NCBI RefSeq assembly: GCF_003590095.1 | Contig: NC_039483.1 | Coordinates: forward strand, 10,168,001 to 10,232,000 | Reading direction: 5' to 3' | Source of the DNA: Trichoplusia ni | Taxonomy: Eukaryota > Arthropoda > Insecta > Lepidoptera > Noctuidae | Length of the DNA: 64,000 nucleotides | In this document: positions 24,842-39,800 of the stretch, in pieces | Numbering within the stretch: the first letter of the stretch is position 1 | Layout: each line of letters opens with the position of its first letter | The notes under the pieces: generated by a model | What the model saw: the letters and a program-made list of their open reading frames with translations, nothing else | What the model was told of the DNA's origin: nothing | Databases searched by the model: none | Made by a program: the position numbers and the translations under genes

Positions 24842-27800
24842 CTGGTGGAAAGAAATTTTGTTAAAGGGTTAGAAATTAAAAACGATTACAGGCTCATGGG
24901 CTATTCTGTTTTTTCTTTCATTTTATTCTTAAGTCAAAGTCACTACGTCATCCCTATCGCATCTTAATTATTGGGTTTTTAGCGTAGGCAGATTCATTTT
25001 CGGGATTTCTACGAGTATTACTCGTCTTTTTTCAAGTCTTTTCGAAATTTGGCAGTATAGAGATGTGTTTCAACAAAAAACAGCACAGTGCGCGATACAG
25101 TTAGTGTCATCTGATTTTCTATCTTTTAAACTTTAAGACTACTATGAAACTACTTTGGTTGGATTAACAAATTCCTAACCCTCCACGTTCCCACTAATTC
25201 TAATCTGATTAATTAAAAGCCGAACAGACTGGATCAAATCGAAAACAAATCATATTTTACAAGCACTTATATCAAAGTCTTAAGAAACTTGTGTTTCCCG
25301 TAAATAACAGTAAGATGTTTCTTATTTAAACTTCTTGATTGCTTAACTTATTGTTCTTGTGATCTTTCCCAGCCCCCGGAGATTGCTTCCAATCCTTTAA
25401 AGTTTTTATTCCATTTAGAGCTAAGCTCCAAGTTGAGTGTTTAAAAATCATAAAAATCAACAAGGGACCTAGTTCCTCCGCTTCTTCGATTGCGCTATAG
25501 TTGGCTTATTGTTCACGAATACAGAAAGTTAGTATTTGTGTCTGTTTGTCAGCGAACTGTGCACTTACGGACAATTTGATCACTTAAAACTTTGTCTCGG
25601 TTCCAGAATAACTTACGTGGGGAATTCTTGACCCAAATTCACTATTTTCGTCGGCAAATACATTGATTGATTGAGTTATTCTATTGTGTTGTAGTTTTTC
25701 TGAGTGTTTTTTCTTGTTAGGTATAAGTTTTGTGTGTGGGCATAAGGTGTGTCTGGTAATAGGTATGCGAAAAAGGCGGTCAAAAAAATTCCTTGAATTA
25801 ATACAAAAATAAACTTTCTTAAGAGAAATTCATGTTGTGTTTTTTCTCTTTCTTGAAATTCATTGGAAAAAATATGTTATCGTAATAAAAAAGCCTACGT
25901 ATCGTAATATATTGTAACCTACGTTTAAAACCTATTAAACGAATCACTAAAGATTCAAAATCCCCCCACTCATATAACAGTAGAGTCCCATGCACAGCCT
26001 TTCGACGGCTTACACGGAGTCAACTCGAGCGTACATAAGTACCTGTAAATGGTTTATGTGAGATAAACCTTTCAATTTGTAACGGTTAAAGGCAATTTCA
26101 CGAGAACTTTGTCTCTAAGGATTTTATTAGCGGGATCCCTTCGGAAAATCCCTGACTTGTCCCCAACTAACACCATGCTATGGGTAATATTTAATTTTGC
26201 CGCAGTTAAGGGCTGTGAACATTTTCGCTTCGGTCGGGTAAGGCAAAATAGTAGGTAATATTATTTATCATCTAATTTTATGGAATTTCGCCCCACAAAA
26301 CTGTTTGTAGTGTGTCTATGGATAGGAAAAGGTAGAGCTTATGACTAAACCTACTGTTTAGGTAAAAACCTACTAAAAGCATTGTCCAACAGACTCACTT
26401 GTTGTGAAGCCTCGTTGCACGTAGGCTTGAACGGTAGACGATTAAAATTCTCTATATTTACATTGCAAGTTTTCTCAAGATTTTTACGCTAACCGTCAGA
26501 TTAACTATACAATAATTAACACTAAACCAAGACAAGATTTGTAGTGACACTCTTACTACATACCTACATATAAAACAATTTTCCGCAATTTTCAAATACT
26601 TCAGCAACTAATACTACGTGATGTAATTAAATATAAAATTTCCCACAATTTACTGTTAATACGAGCTATTATCGCGTGTTAAATGAACGTTATTCTTCCC
26701 TTCTAATTGAAATAATTACAACACATTTTAACTTGGTACCAAGGATATCGGGTTCCTGGAAGCCATTTTAAGTAGCGAAGGTAAATAACGGTAAATTGAC
26801 ATTAAGAAAGGTAATTTGAAGTTGCTGTTCATTTTAATTATGTTTTAAATTTATAATGTCATATTGGAACTAATCACGTATTTTGTAAAATCAATGATGC
26901 AAATTTGCATTATTATTGTTTTTACGTTGCTAATTTTTATTTTTTTTATTTCGATGTCTGTTATGGGAATAATTTTTATTTTGATAAATGTGCTGAAGGT
27001 TATTAAGTTACACTTATTATTTATGGCGTTAAATCATGTAAGCATCTTTGAAAATTCCTTAGGACTAGCAGAATAAAACATTCGAACGTTAAAAAAACAT
27101 GTATTTTAGAAAAACCTCAATAGAGCTAAGATATAAACCACATCTATCTGCCAACTTCATTATAAAAGTAAATTCCAAAAGACCTTTACAATTTTTCATA
27201 AAAGGAATGAAGAAAAGAGACGAAATCGGCAAAGCTCCTTAATAATACGTTCAAATATCAAGTTTGCGAGTCAGGTAGCGCTTCGCCGATCCCTTGAAGG
27301 AGTGGTTAGTATTCAGAGGCCGTATCCCCGACTGTTATATGCAAATAAATGTGATCCATACATCGGAGACAGTTTGTCGGACAACTTTGTGATGTGTTGA
27401 GGTGTTTACTGTCCCGAACTAGTAAACAAGCGAGTCAATATGCTTTTAATTAAAGAGCACCGGATAATAAATAGTTGTAGGTACAGAGGTTCACTTTACA
27501 GTTAGTTGTACGAATACCGACTTTAATGCGGTGAATCAAGGTAGAATTTAGCTTGCGCAAAGGATTAAAGCTTAATACGATAATCGCAATATTGTGTCAA
27601 CTAGACACGCGATGCATTAGAGGTGCTACACGGGCTTTATCTATGCGTTGTGTGGGCGCTGTGTCGACTGAGCGTTGATGCGTTAAAATACGTACGGTGA
27701 TGCTAAACAATTATAGGAAAGAGTCGAAAAAACCCGTGAGTCATTAGTTTTTCAACAAGTGGCTTATGATGAAAATTGTGGGCAAACTTAATAGAAGTTT

Positions 27801-30800
27801 ATAACCAACAGTAGAATGATTGAAAATGATATTAAAATCGACATAACACCGGGTTACATTTGTACCAATGCTGGGCACAGGCCTCTTCCAGTATAGGGAA
27901 GGTTTGAGCATTGATCACTACACTAGCTCACTGCGGATTGACGATGTCACTTTCCAATATTTGGAATCCAGGTTCAACCACGATGTTTTCCTTCACCGTT
28001 TGTTATTTTTTTTTGTATTTATTGTTTATTATTTAATTGGGTATGTACTTTCTCAATTAACCTAAGAGACCACCTCTTAGATTAATTGAAAAAGTACATA
28101 ACCACATATAAGTTTAAACATTCATGTTGGTACTTTGCCTGCTCTTTGATCGAACCTGCGCCTCGTGCATATAAATCCATAAAAAAACCGCAAGTTTACC
28201 ATTTAATTAAAATGGAAAGACCGGACAAAATACGAAATTTAGTCTTGTAACCTATTTGACCTCCGTGGCCTCACCAGGGAATAAACGTAAACGAATATAT
28301 CACCAAACGTAATCAAATGTTCTAAAACCAATTCTAGATAAGTAATAAATTCCTATCTACCTAACACAATTTATTACTACGACCAGCAAGAGATAGGACA
28401 AATAAAACCTAACTAAAACGAAGTATACAAAAGTTTTTATTCATCTGTTATCTGTCACAGCTCGTCTGGCCGTATCGGATCTGATAGCTTTCATGAGAAA
28501 TGAATCCGGATCCGTGAGATCCGTAGAGATCCGTGGCGATCCGCGGTCGCCACGTCCATCTATCTGATTCTGATAGGCCACTGACAACTTTCACTGATAT
28601 TAAATGTTAATGTTTTAAACGTCGTGTTTGGATTGGTTGGATTTAAAATACTTGTTATTTTTTTTTGTAGAGTTTATTTTTTTTTGTTTTCATTATTTGC
28701 AAAATAGATTGAAAAAAAAGTCCAAACAATCTCGATGTTGTTTGAGCAGATAACAAAAATAAAAAAAACAAATAGCTTAGAAAAAATATTTATTGTAAAA
28801 ATATAAATTGGTGACTAAAATCTACGAAACTTTTACAAACCTGTACACCCTTCTATAAAGTTTCCTTATCTAATAACTCTGAACTCCAAACTAGGATTTA
28901 CATAGCAACTTGCGAAACATTATAACATGGTGAGCGCTGCGTAAGCAACACTACAGATCTACAATACTACCCACAGCAGGAATAAATCGTTTAGCTTAGT
29001 GTGCGCCAAACTTTACACATTGTCCGTATATTTAACTTTATACCCCAGTTATATGTTCCACTCGGATGGTCGAGTTCTAACTATCTAAATCGTAATTTCG
29101 TGAGTTATAATTTGCTTTGAAACTAGTCGGTAGTGTATTATTTCATTCAATTTAGGTAAGGGCAGTTGTTGGAACAGTTGAAGAGTCAGATGAACCCAGG
29201 GCCGTTTTTCCACCTTGACGTTAGCTGATATCAATATGCGCATACTAAACTGTAACAGCGATTAGCTTATGCAAGATTGCAGTTTGAATCCGTCCAGCAT
29301 CCATGAAAAAAAAAAAACCGACACGTATTTTTATTGTTGTCATGTCAGTATCGGCTGCAGAGAACAAAGTACGCTCTAATAAAAATTAGCTCCGCTGTAT
29401 AAAAGAATGCGCTTTAGTGATTTGAGATTATAAAATTTAATTCCTGCAACTGGTATAATATTTTGATATTGCAACCACTCTTTCTGCTTATTAAATCATA
29501 AGACAAAAATTCAAATAACTAAAAAAGCACACAATATCAGCTTAAAAATAATGATTTACTCATAAATATACAATTTTCTTTTATTATTATAATTTGGTGT
29601 AAAAATTATCATACATGTATAATTTAGCCGACATAATGTATTATGGAAGTCCGAGCAAATTTATAATGAGTTCGTAAGAACTGGGTCAGGGTCGAGGGCT
29701 GTGACAATAGTTTATACCCCTCACTCGAGTTCGGGGTTGAGCCGTCGTTCATCCAATTAAATAATTTGATGTCCGTACACAAATTATACGGTTTGGAAAG
29801 TTTTGTTCTTAGTAGATTGCGGGTCCACTAACTCGGGCGCGAACAACCAAATACGACGAGTTTTCCTAAATTTGCCAGTCGCTGGTCATTAATCATAGGT
29901 GTAAGTCAAATCTTATACAGCATAATAATGTTATTATTGTCAGCAAACGCAACACAAAGCAACTCCCAACGGTTTCGTAATCTCAAATAAATCTTCATTC
30001 TTTTCTCAATCCAATCACATTGTGCGATGGTTGTGCGTTCCCAGTCCGGATTATGAAATACCAATCAACTCTTTTCTCCGATGAACTCTGCTGGGCTTCC
30101 CTTTTGAGGGGAAACAGAAAAGTAAATTAATCCTGTCATCCGCGCTGGTGGGCGCAGAGCCTTAAAGCCAACAATTCCGCAGTAATGACTCGGGCTCCGA
30201 TGGACGGCACACTAATTTCCTCGAGCCGTCATCAGCCATCGTAATTCTAATTGTTTTCAGTTCATTTAAATAATTAAACACAATTCCGCCATTACATGCA
30301 ACACAAAAGTAAATCCAATGGTCTGATCGTTTTGCGTAACGTTTTAATTTCCTTTATTGAGACCTTGCCCCATAATCCGCGGACAAAGGGTCTACAAAAT
30401 TAATGAGATTTTTTGATGATTAGCTGTTTCAAATTAAATGTAATATTGACGGTTGGTTGTTGAGCGTGACGTAGCGAATATGAGATTTAGCCGGATTAAA
30501 TATTTGCGTTTGTGTTTGGGATCTCAGCAGATTTGATATATATTTATGTTATAAAGGGTGTTTGTTATTTTATAATCTTCTAGAGAGGGTCGACCCAAAA
30601 GTAAACGTTACATTTTTCTTTATAACCTTTGAAAAAAATATGGCGTATTTTTTGCGATTGCGTTGTACTTTGTTGTAAATTTCGGATGGTTTTTTTTCAA
30701 AGTAAATATTGTACTTACGCTTTAGGATATATATTTAGGTCATGTGAAGCTGGCTAATTAGCGTTTGGATGAGTAACATTCATAATTTCATCTATAAGCC

Positions 30801-33800
30801 AAACATAACCTCTTATTTATGCGCGTGCGATGCAAAACATCTTTACATTAATATCCTACACAGCTTTCAAACACGTAACGGCTTAAAACTTGCATTCAAA
30901 GTGAATATTTCCAACGAATTCCTACTTAAGCACTTCAGTACTGAAAATTCATGAAACAAACTGGATCCGAGTTATTTCTGTGAAAAAACGTTAACTGATG
31001 AACTCGCCAGACCTCCAGCTTCCCGTTTTACATTAAACTAATTACACCAGTTGTTTGAGTGCCTACAAATGAGACTATATTTAGAAGTTCGCAACTTGTT
31101 GCTAAATGTTGTACTTGAGAATTATGCGCTAATCATTTTTCATTTCATAGACAATATAACCATAACAACATTATTGGCGGTTATATTACATGTATAGTGA
31201 GTACCTATGGTTGAAATGGATATTAGATGGTAAAAAACAAGCGATGTCAGGTACTAAATTTAATATTAATATCATTATAATGTGAGTTTGTATTAAGTCA
31301 GAGGATGAGTAAAAAATTTTCTTTTTTTCGAGTTGAATAATTTTCATTTTAATGAATGGTCACTTGAGAATTTTGTGTGTGCCATTTCTTACTTAAAACT
31401 TAAGACGGTCGCAAAGCACGCTCAAGAAGACACGAGCGACCTTATTTAAATTCAAAGCACGATATTAATAAATATTCATCCCGTGTCACTTACTTAAACA
31501 GCCCAAAAATAGAATATCAGCAACTTCAGTTTAACGATGACTGATGAGGTTCAAAAAACTAGAATTTTGTTAGAAAAATATTCAAGTATTTTCCAGTAAT
31601 CCAGTCTTTGAGAAGGAATCGTGACAAATCGTTGCGCTGTCAGTCTGTCATCCTCATGATGTCTGGTGCCCTGGTATCAATATTCAGTGCGCGATCGCAG
31701 ACGTCGGCACATCTCGTGTAATTCAAACAAATTCTGGCGTCGATCAATGACAAACATATATTTGATGCCTTTCGGAATTGACAGATGTGACGTGCCTAAC
31801 AAAATATAATGATGTGGAACGGGTTCCATTTTGCAGACACTGCATAACACACAATTTTTCAAACATGGTACTACGCTAAAAACCAGTAACCATGAGATTA
31901 ATTCAATTCCATAGTTGGGATTTTGACACAATTAAATCAGATTTAATTTTTGTTTTTTTTTCCCATTAGCACTTTACACTTCACTCACTAGACATTGATT
32001 ATTGCAGATTACATAACTTTCACATTTGTTAACTTAAAGCATTATTTTCCAACACAGCATTGCAAAGATCAGTCACTAACAAGAGTTCTCTCCAATTCAC
32101 TCTCTCGTTGATTTTTAAGATCCGCTCCAACGCAAACCACAAATAAACCTCAACATAAAGTGGCTCCATTTTTATTCTTATTCTTCTCCAATCAAGAGTT
32201 GAACCCGGAAACAGAACCCGGTATTAAATTGCAGTGTTATTTATATTCTAAAGCTGTCAGGACTCGGGTATTTATTTACCTCCTTGCGTTTTTGAAGATT
32301 GATGATATACATTATGTTGAGCTGTTTTAATTTCTGGTATGATAAATCGTATGTGAAATACCGCAAGTGCTATAACAAATGAAGGCAATACGATGCAGTT
32401 GTTACTAGGTTTTTAGGTTAATAGAGGTATGAATATTAATTTTCAAGAACGAACTCAATTCCCCCTGACCATACCTATAAAAAAACCTGGTTTAAAAAAA
32501 AAAATATGATTTGATTTATCTTTTTATTTGTGCTACTAGAAGTTAGTTCAAACAAATTTCCAGCTGGTATTTGTAATCACCTTGCATCCCTGAGCGCCTG
32601 GTATTTGTCTGCCATAACTAAACAATGTAACCCAATCACAATAACAAAGTTTGCCAACGCGACAACGTGTTTATAATTCCATGACAGCGCCGGGACATAG
32701 GTTCATAATCAGATAAAGTCTAGCCAGACTCAGACAGTTAGTACTTCTAACTTAATTGAACAAAACAAACCGAGCCGTATGACAAACGTGTTAAGACGAC
32801 CAATATTTCAGACAGCCATTGTTATATCAGATTAAAATCATTTCGATCGAGTTTGAAATGTTCAATTTAGAGTTTGGGAATTCGTGGACCTGACTGTCAC
32901 AGTGAATGTTGAGAAATTGTTTTCGGCTAAAATGTCTGATAATTGTAAAACGTGGTCATGCTGTGTTGAGTATTTTGTACCGCCTAATTGTATAATAATC
33001 TAAAGAAATAGACGTTTCAAACAAACAACATTTAAAAGAAAACGTTGATAACCTTTATTTTCCGTAGTATTAATGGTTTTGACGTATAAAGAATTAAAAA
33101 TGCAAAAGAAAAGGGACAAAAATCGCTAGACCCTTGGTAAAAGTTGACAAAAACTACAAATTGTTGAAACAAATCTATTTCAGTCTCGTTAAAAAATAAA
33201 TCTGAGTAATCCCGATTGTCGGTCCCGATTTCGATAATATTCATTTTATTTATCACATGCCACTCTGTTATAACATTATTACAAAAATATTAATACGGCG
33301 TGTTTGGAATAAGGTCAGACACAGACTTTCAAATCTAATTTATTTGAAGTCCATTGAGGTTTGACACAAAGTTAGCAACCGTTTGCAAAAGTTAAAGTGT
33401 TTTCGTTTATCGTTATTGTTATTGATAACTTCTACCTTCACTGTCCTATTAAATAAGGGAAATTAATTTTAAGTAGAATTGATTACGAGTAAAACAAAAT
33501 TTAACGTTTATAAGATAACATAAAACGTTTTTGATTCGCTGGGATATGATTTTTATTTTGCTGAGATATTTAAGGGAAAAAAATTATAACAAGCAATTAT
33601 AAAAAAAACATTAGCTTTTAAATTGTTTCTTATTTATTTATATTTCGAGTCAAGGCAATTTAAAGGGTCTCAAATAGATGTTGGTTTTAGCGGAGCTCCT
33701 ATGGCCTTCCAGCTCCAGCAACCGATCACCTATGTCATGAGATAATATTGCACTGTCACGCATAATGCTGCAAAAATAACTCGATCTAATTCAACTTACA

Positions 33801-36800
33801 AGACTTAATGACAAACTGACAGGCAAACAGACCGACAAAAGGACAGAACAAAATAAAAGCTTGTGAAAAATCAGACGTAACAGACTATTGTATGTGGACT
33901 ATCTACTAGGACATACAGTGGTAACAAAGAGAGGAGGTCATTAAAACAACATTAAACAAAGTACATAAACTGTACTCTTTAGTAAAAAACCTCTTTAGGA
34001 AAAAGAAAAGAATTTAAATATAAAATACTTTCCTATTGTGCTAAAGATACAAGAAAGCTTAAAACGATTTCCTTTTAACCTGACGAGTATTATGCTGGAA
34101 AAGCTAAGAATTTATTTCGCCTTGTCGGTGTGTTTGAAAGCTAAAATTAGTCCTGAAACAGTATAGCAAGACTTACCACTATACTGTATCAAAAAAACCT
34201 TAACCCTACTTGTCATTGATTAAAGATTTATTGCATAGCTTCGCACTGTAGCGGATCGAACTTGTTCGGTTCCAGTCGTATGCAAATGAAATTTTCTAGA
34301 CCTTAGCAAAGGATCTTATTTCATATGTAGATTTATTTCACTACACTCTAGATACTCGCTCTGCTCAAGTAGGTATGTTTTGCTTGTGTTGGAAGTTTGC
34401 ATTATTTCAAAAGAGTTCTCCAACTACACTTCATGTGATGGATGCTTATCAATAAAACGGCATCTGGCATTAAAATGTTGCTTTTTGAATTAATACATTT
34501 ATGTTACAATCGTGGTGGCCTTCCGGTTGTATGGACAAGTTGCAGGTTCGATTTGAAAACAGGCAGTCTTGTGACATTTTCAAAATTATAATGTACTTTC
34601 TTAATTATTCTCAGACACCACAAAATAATGGCAAAGGAAACCTTGATTTCAAATGTTAGAATCTGAAATTGCCAACCCGCGGTGAGCTGGCGTGGCGACC
34701 AATGCTCAAACCTTTCCTATACGGGAAAAGGCCTGTGTCCAACAGTGGGACGTATATAAATTGGCATTACAGATAATACGTTGTATTGACATATTATAAT
34801 TTAATTCTAAATTATCCACGTGCGACGAACATCATGAAAGGCTTTCAACGAAAACTCATTCAGAAATACTATAATTTTCAAGTACAACCACATTTCATGT
34901 TATTTTGTGGAAAATTCCACTGAAAACTAAAGACGAAGTATTGAAGTTTCCAACTCAAAAGCCACGTTTCACATCAATACCAGAAATCAGTACAGCGTTG
35001 CACATGTTGGTAGGTACGGCGCTCGGCTCATACAGACGAAATCACACTTGAAATCACGATATCAACTTTCATTCTGACGTGCCACATTTCGAAGCAAAAT
35101 CGCACCACATTTAGTTGCTTTACTCGCAGAGACCTGCCTCCCAAATATATCAACAATTTTATACGAAATCAAATACCGGCTTTTAGAACGCTAAAACTGA
35201 CAAAAGGCGAACGTCGACGCCCGATACCGACGTCTGAAAGGAAAAATCGTTAGCTCAACAATGGAGTGAAGAAATTAAAATAATTTCTAGCACAACAGGT
35301 CGCTTGAACCGTGAATAGATCGTGTAATTTGTTTGATAAATGTGTTCAAACTAAGGCTTTTTGCATGATGGATGATTTTGTCGTTGCAGGTGTATTGTTG
35401 TGCTCGCGAATTATATGGACAGAACGGCCGGGGACGTACCCAAATTAACGGGATTGGCTATTATGAATTATTATGTTATCCAGGAAACAATTTAGGGGAA
35501 CAGCTGGGATGAGTTTGGGATATATTATGATTAAACGTGGTAAACAAACGAATATAGTATCAGACAAAATATACAAGTTAAATCAAATAACCAGTTTTGA
35601 AATAAAGTAATTGTGCGAACATCATAATATTTTTATCAAAATAAGAGTTGTGTTTATCAATTGCCTATAATCCACACGTCAGCAGTTCACCGCAATGTCT
35701 ATAGGTTTTCAATAAAATAAATACCTCAGTGATGGCTTTGCCTGTGAATCCAGCATTAAAAAACTGGGAGTTATATCAATTGGAATTCGATAAAGAGTAC
35801 GCGCCGTGGTAAGTATTCCTATATTACTCGACGAAATTCAAGTTATGTGTGTTATGCCGATGAATTTTTATTTAAAAATCTTTTTTTGCAATGCAAATTC
35901 TATTGGTATCAATATGTCGTTGATTTGTAAGTTACGTTGAAAAGAAAGAATGAAATAAAAAACTCTAACGTCTATCTTGAATGAATAATTTCGATCAAAG
36001 TTTAATGCTTTAGGTATGAAGTGCATCATTTAACTTTTCTTCAACTCAATAATTAAAACGCAGTCTTTATCATTTTTTTCTAGCAACTTATATTTTGACA
36101 GCGAGTATAACCTAAGAATTAATATAATTTCAGTTTGTTTATAAAAAAATCACCGTGGAGTACCTCAAGGATCCATTATGGGTCCCATAACCATTTATTG
36201 TAATAATTGCTCTTTTTTGCTAGGACGGTGCTACTTTACCTAGTGGGTCACTAATAATTTTATTTAAAGCTTTCAATTGTACTAGACTTACCTCTTGAGG
36301 CTCCGAATCGACAAACCAGTCGATGGTGGCGGCTGGCAGCGAGTAGTCCGAGGTGCAGTTGACTAGCGCCTGCTCACCGACCTGGACCAGTGTCGGTAGA
36401 CCCGTGATCAATGGGTCATATTCAGGCAGCACTGTTCAAAATAAAATGGTTTAAACAATTAAGAGAAAAATAAATCGAAACAAAATGTGCTGGACTCTTA
36501 TCTACTAAAAGCGTGGCGGTACAAAGGTAAAATTAATGACGTCACCATTGTAACGTCACGATGTATAATCCAAAACAATGAAATTTCAGTACTTGAAAAA
36601 GAGATCTCTTGTGTCGTGATGAATTTTTCAAGTTCTAATACCACTTGCACAAAAACACAAGGAAAGCATTTCTGAACACAAATTAGTTGAGGACTGTTGA
36701 TCAGTCATCGATTACCTTAATTATCTATTTCCCCTTTATATAGCTCAGTCCTTGAAGTCAATAAAAAAAAATCAATAACATTCTCACCATTGGAACAATC

Positions 36801-39800
36801 GAATAAAACAGAGGCTTTTACCTGTTTTTTGTCCCATTTGCCTTAATGTAAGTCAAAGGGTAAGGGCGAAAGTGGATTGAGTGAAGGCGATCCCTTCTTC
36901 ACTTGATAGTGTTATTTGTATTGGTTGCTATAACTTTATATTGTATGTATATTTTGTGTCGTTACGATTCTATTCCCCTGAGAAATAGACAAAGATATTT
37001 CTATTCGATTTTAGCAAAGATTATTTTATGCAGTTCTGTGTAAAACTGTTTCTATTCCTTTTACTGTATATGAATATTCGTTTTTTGATTTTTCGATACA
37101 CAATATAGTCCATGATTTATCACACGAATGCGTGAAAAACTAAAAAACGTTTTGCAACGTGTAAGTCGTGTGAACTGCAAAATATGTGAAACACGTTTAG
37201 CTGTGGAATGTTGTAGATTTATTGGAACTACAACTATAAAAGTTGTTTTAGAAATATGAATCGGTATGATTACTGACTTTCATTATTCCTAACACCTAAC
37301 GAAGTGATAAGTTATATTAAAGCTTTAAACAAGTATGGTTTGATTGTTTATCAGGAATATTTTCCAATCATCTTATGAAATCCAACTTAATTGAATCTAG
37401 ATATCTTATTTAACCAATCTATTTCAGCAAAACCTAGTACATCGTTACTATATTTCGCCGAAATGTCGTAGCCAAGAGCTCCAACTGTAGGTACGTCTGA
37501 GATGGGATATTTAATACTATTTCCAAGATCTGCTTCCCTCGTATCATTAAAGTAGATTTTGGCTTCCAGCCGATTATCTCCAGTAAGACCGGGATTATAT
37601 TCTATTGGGCTCATTACACTGGGAATAATGTTCGGTAAAAGCAAATGATATTTGTTTGTTCGTCATTATTGTATGTGGAACTGTGTATTGATAGCAAATT
37701 GCGGTTCTATTGTTTGTTGATAAAACAGAATGAATTATTTTGTTATGATTTGTGCATTCTGTATATAGTTATCTATTTGTATGTATTTACATAATCATTA
37801 TATATTTATTATATTGAGCACTAGTGGTCGTCAGCGGCTCGCTGTGAAGCATAATCCTTTTTTTTAAGTTGATTGAAACAAACTCTATGTTACTACTAAT
37901 CCCTCCAAGAACATCACTTCAAGTACCAATGATAAGTATTTTTTTAAACAAACTTTCCATCAATTTTATAACATTAGTAGGGATGTGAGTATGAGAAATT
38001 ATTGTGTTACTTTTTTCTTACGTTTAGCGATTGACCAGAGACGTGCCAGAGATATAAATGCTAATTAGTATTACGCCTTCTATACCATATCTCAAACACA
38101 AAAAATGATACAATCATTAATAGAGTTGGTATTTTCAATCAAATTCCTTTAAAACCAAAGCGTAATTAATATATCAAAGAGACGCTATCAGTTTCCAAAG
38201 GTACTAGGGCGGCATACTCACCAGCAAGCGTCATGTTCGCTGACCTCTTGTCGACGGCGAACCGCGGTCCCTCACTGGACACCTCGCACGTGTACTTGGC
38301 CGTGCCTCGCTCCGGCCGCACCGTGATGACGCATGCGCGCGGGTCGCACGAGCTGTTTGTTACTGATATCCCAGTACTGTTGAATGCTCGTGTTTCTAAC
38401 TGTGGACAAGATTAATATAAAAATTAATCAAAATATTAACAATTCATCTGTACCTACTTTAAATAAAGTAAGGCTAATTTGCAATAGCTACAGTTTATAT
38501 AGCGGCCATGTTTTTACTACGTAAAAAATTAAGAATTTTTTTTTGAGCGATTTCAAGAATTTCTTTCTAAAAAATAACCATTTTGTAGGTTTTTTTAGTA
38601 AACAAACGAGTTTCAGTCAGCCTTGAAGTTTACTTAAAGCATCAGCGTCAAAATTCACTGAGCATGATTTAAGGAAAAATTCTTAAAAATATTAGCACCA
38701 TTACTTGCTTAACCTGCAGACCTGATTACAGTGGCTTTTAAAATAACCCTACATAGATATAGAAATACATCTCGCAGATTAACAGCACGAGTTTAAAAAG
38801 CCGTTGAAACGCCCTTGAGTCTTTCAGGGCCCTCGGTCTGACCCCATTCTGAATATTTTCCAGTCGGAGATTCAGGTTTAAAAGGTAGTTTATAGCTGGT
38901 GAAAACATTCTGCACTTTGGAGTAACGCTTAAAATAGACGCGACGGATTAGGTGTGTTGTTTACACTACAGATAGAACACGTCTGTGGAATGTGGACACA
39001 TGCCATAAAGAAAAAAAAGAAAAAATTAGTTACTCTACAGCGTGTTCAAGATTGTTCATTTGAAAAGATAAATAATAATTGTTGACTTTGTATCTATAAT
39101 ATAGAGTTTTAAAAATATAAATATAAATAATTGAAAAACTTTGTACTATTTATAGTCAACAATTAATAGTATTTGTTTGATTCTTGAAGTCAATTATGTT
39201 TACAATAACAAAAGGTAATATTAACAACAAGTATTTCTTATATTTTATAGCAATATTTCAATGCACCGCACTGTCTTTGTCCTGTCTTCCTGTGATAAAT
39301 TGATATTTGTACTATTAATACAAAATACATCCACATAACAAAACAAAACAGATAACAGGGTTAATAAAACGGACCCGAGAATAAATATTAATTTAGTCTT
39401 TCGGTACAAGCTTAGAGGTTCCGTAAAAATCTAATCATATAAAAATTCATACCAAAATACTAAGACTTCTACGAAAATAAGCGGCTAATGTCCCCATTCC
39501 ACGTTTTTTTACTCTCGTAATGGTTGCTAAGCTCTCGAATCACAGACAGATAAAATTCAAATTGTACTACATTTTAGTGAGAAGAATTTAGTCTTTGAAA
39601 TACTGGGTCCTTTCAGCTTGCTTTTCAAAGGTAACGTGAGACTAGTTTCGAGATTACGTAACTGTTTCATCTGCTCTAATATTGTCAATTTCGACGACTA
39701 ATTATTTGGCCTAGGCCAAGTTTTAGACACTTAAGACTAAATAATAAATTCGTCGCAAAGATTCTAAGCAGAATTCAGCTCTCGTTTCATCTAAATTAAA

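Noticed and set aside
31677..31931. Cys-rich minus-strand ORF (CLKNCVLCSVCK) as a transposase zinc-finger end
   Set aside because: The cysteine spacing does not match a finger that I can name, and no upstream transposase sequence is present.
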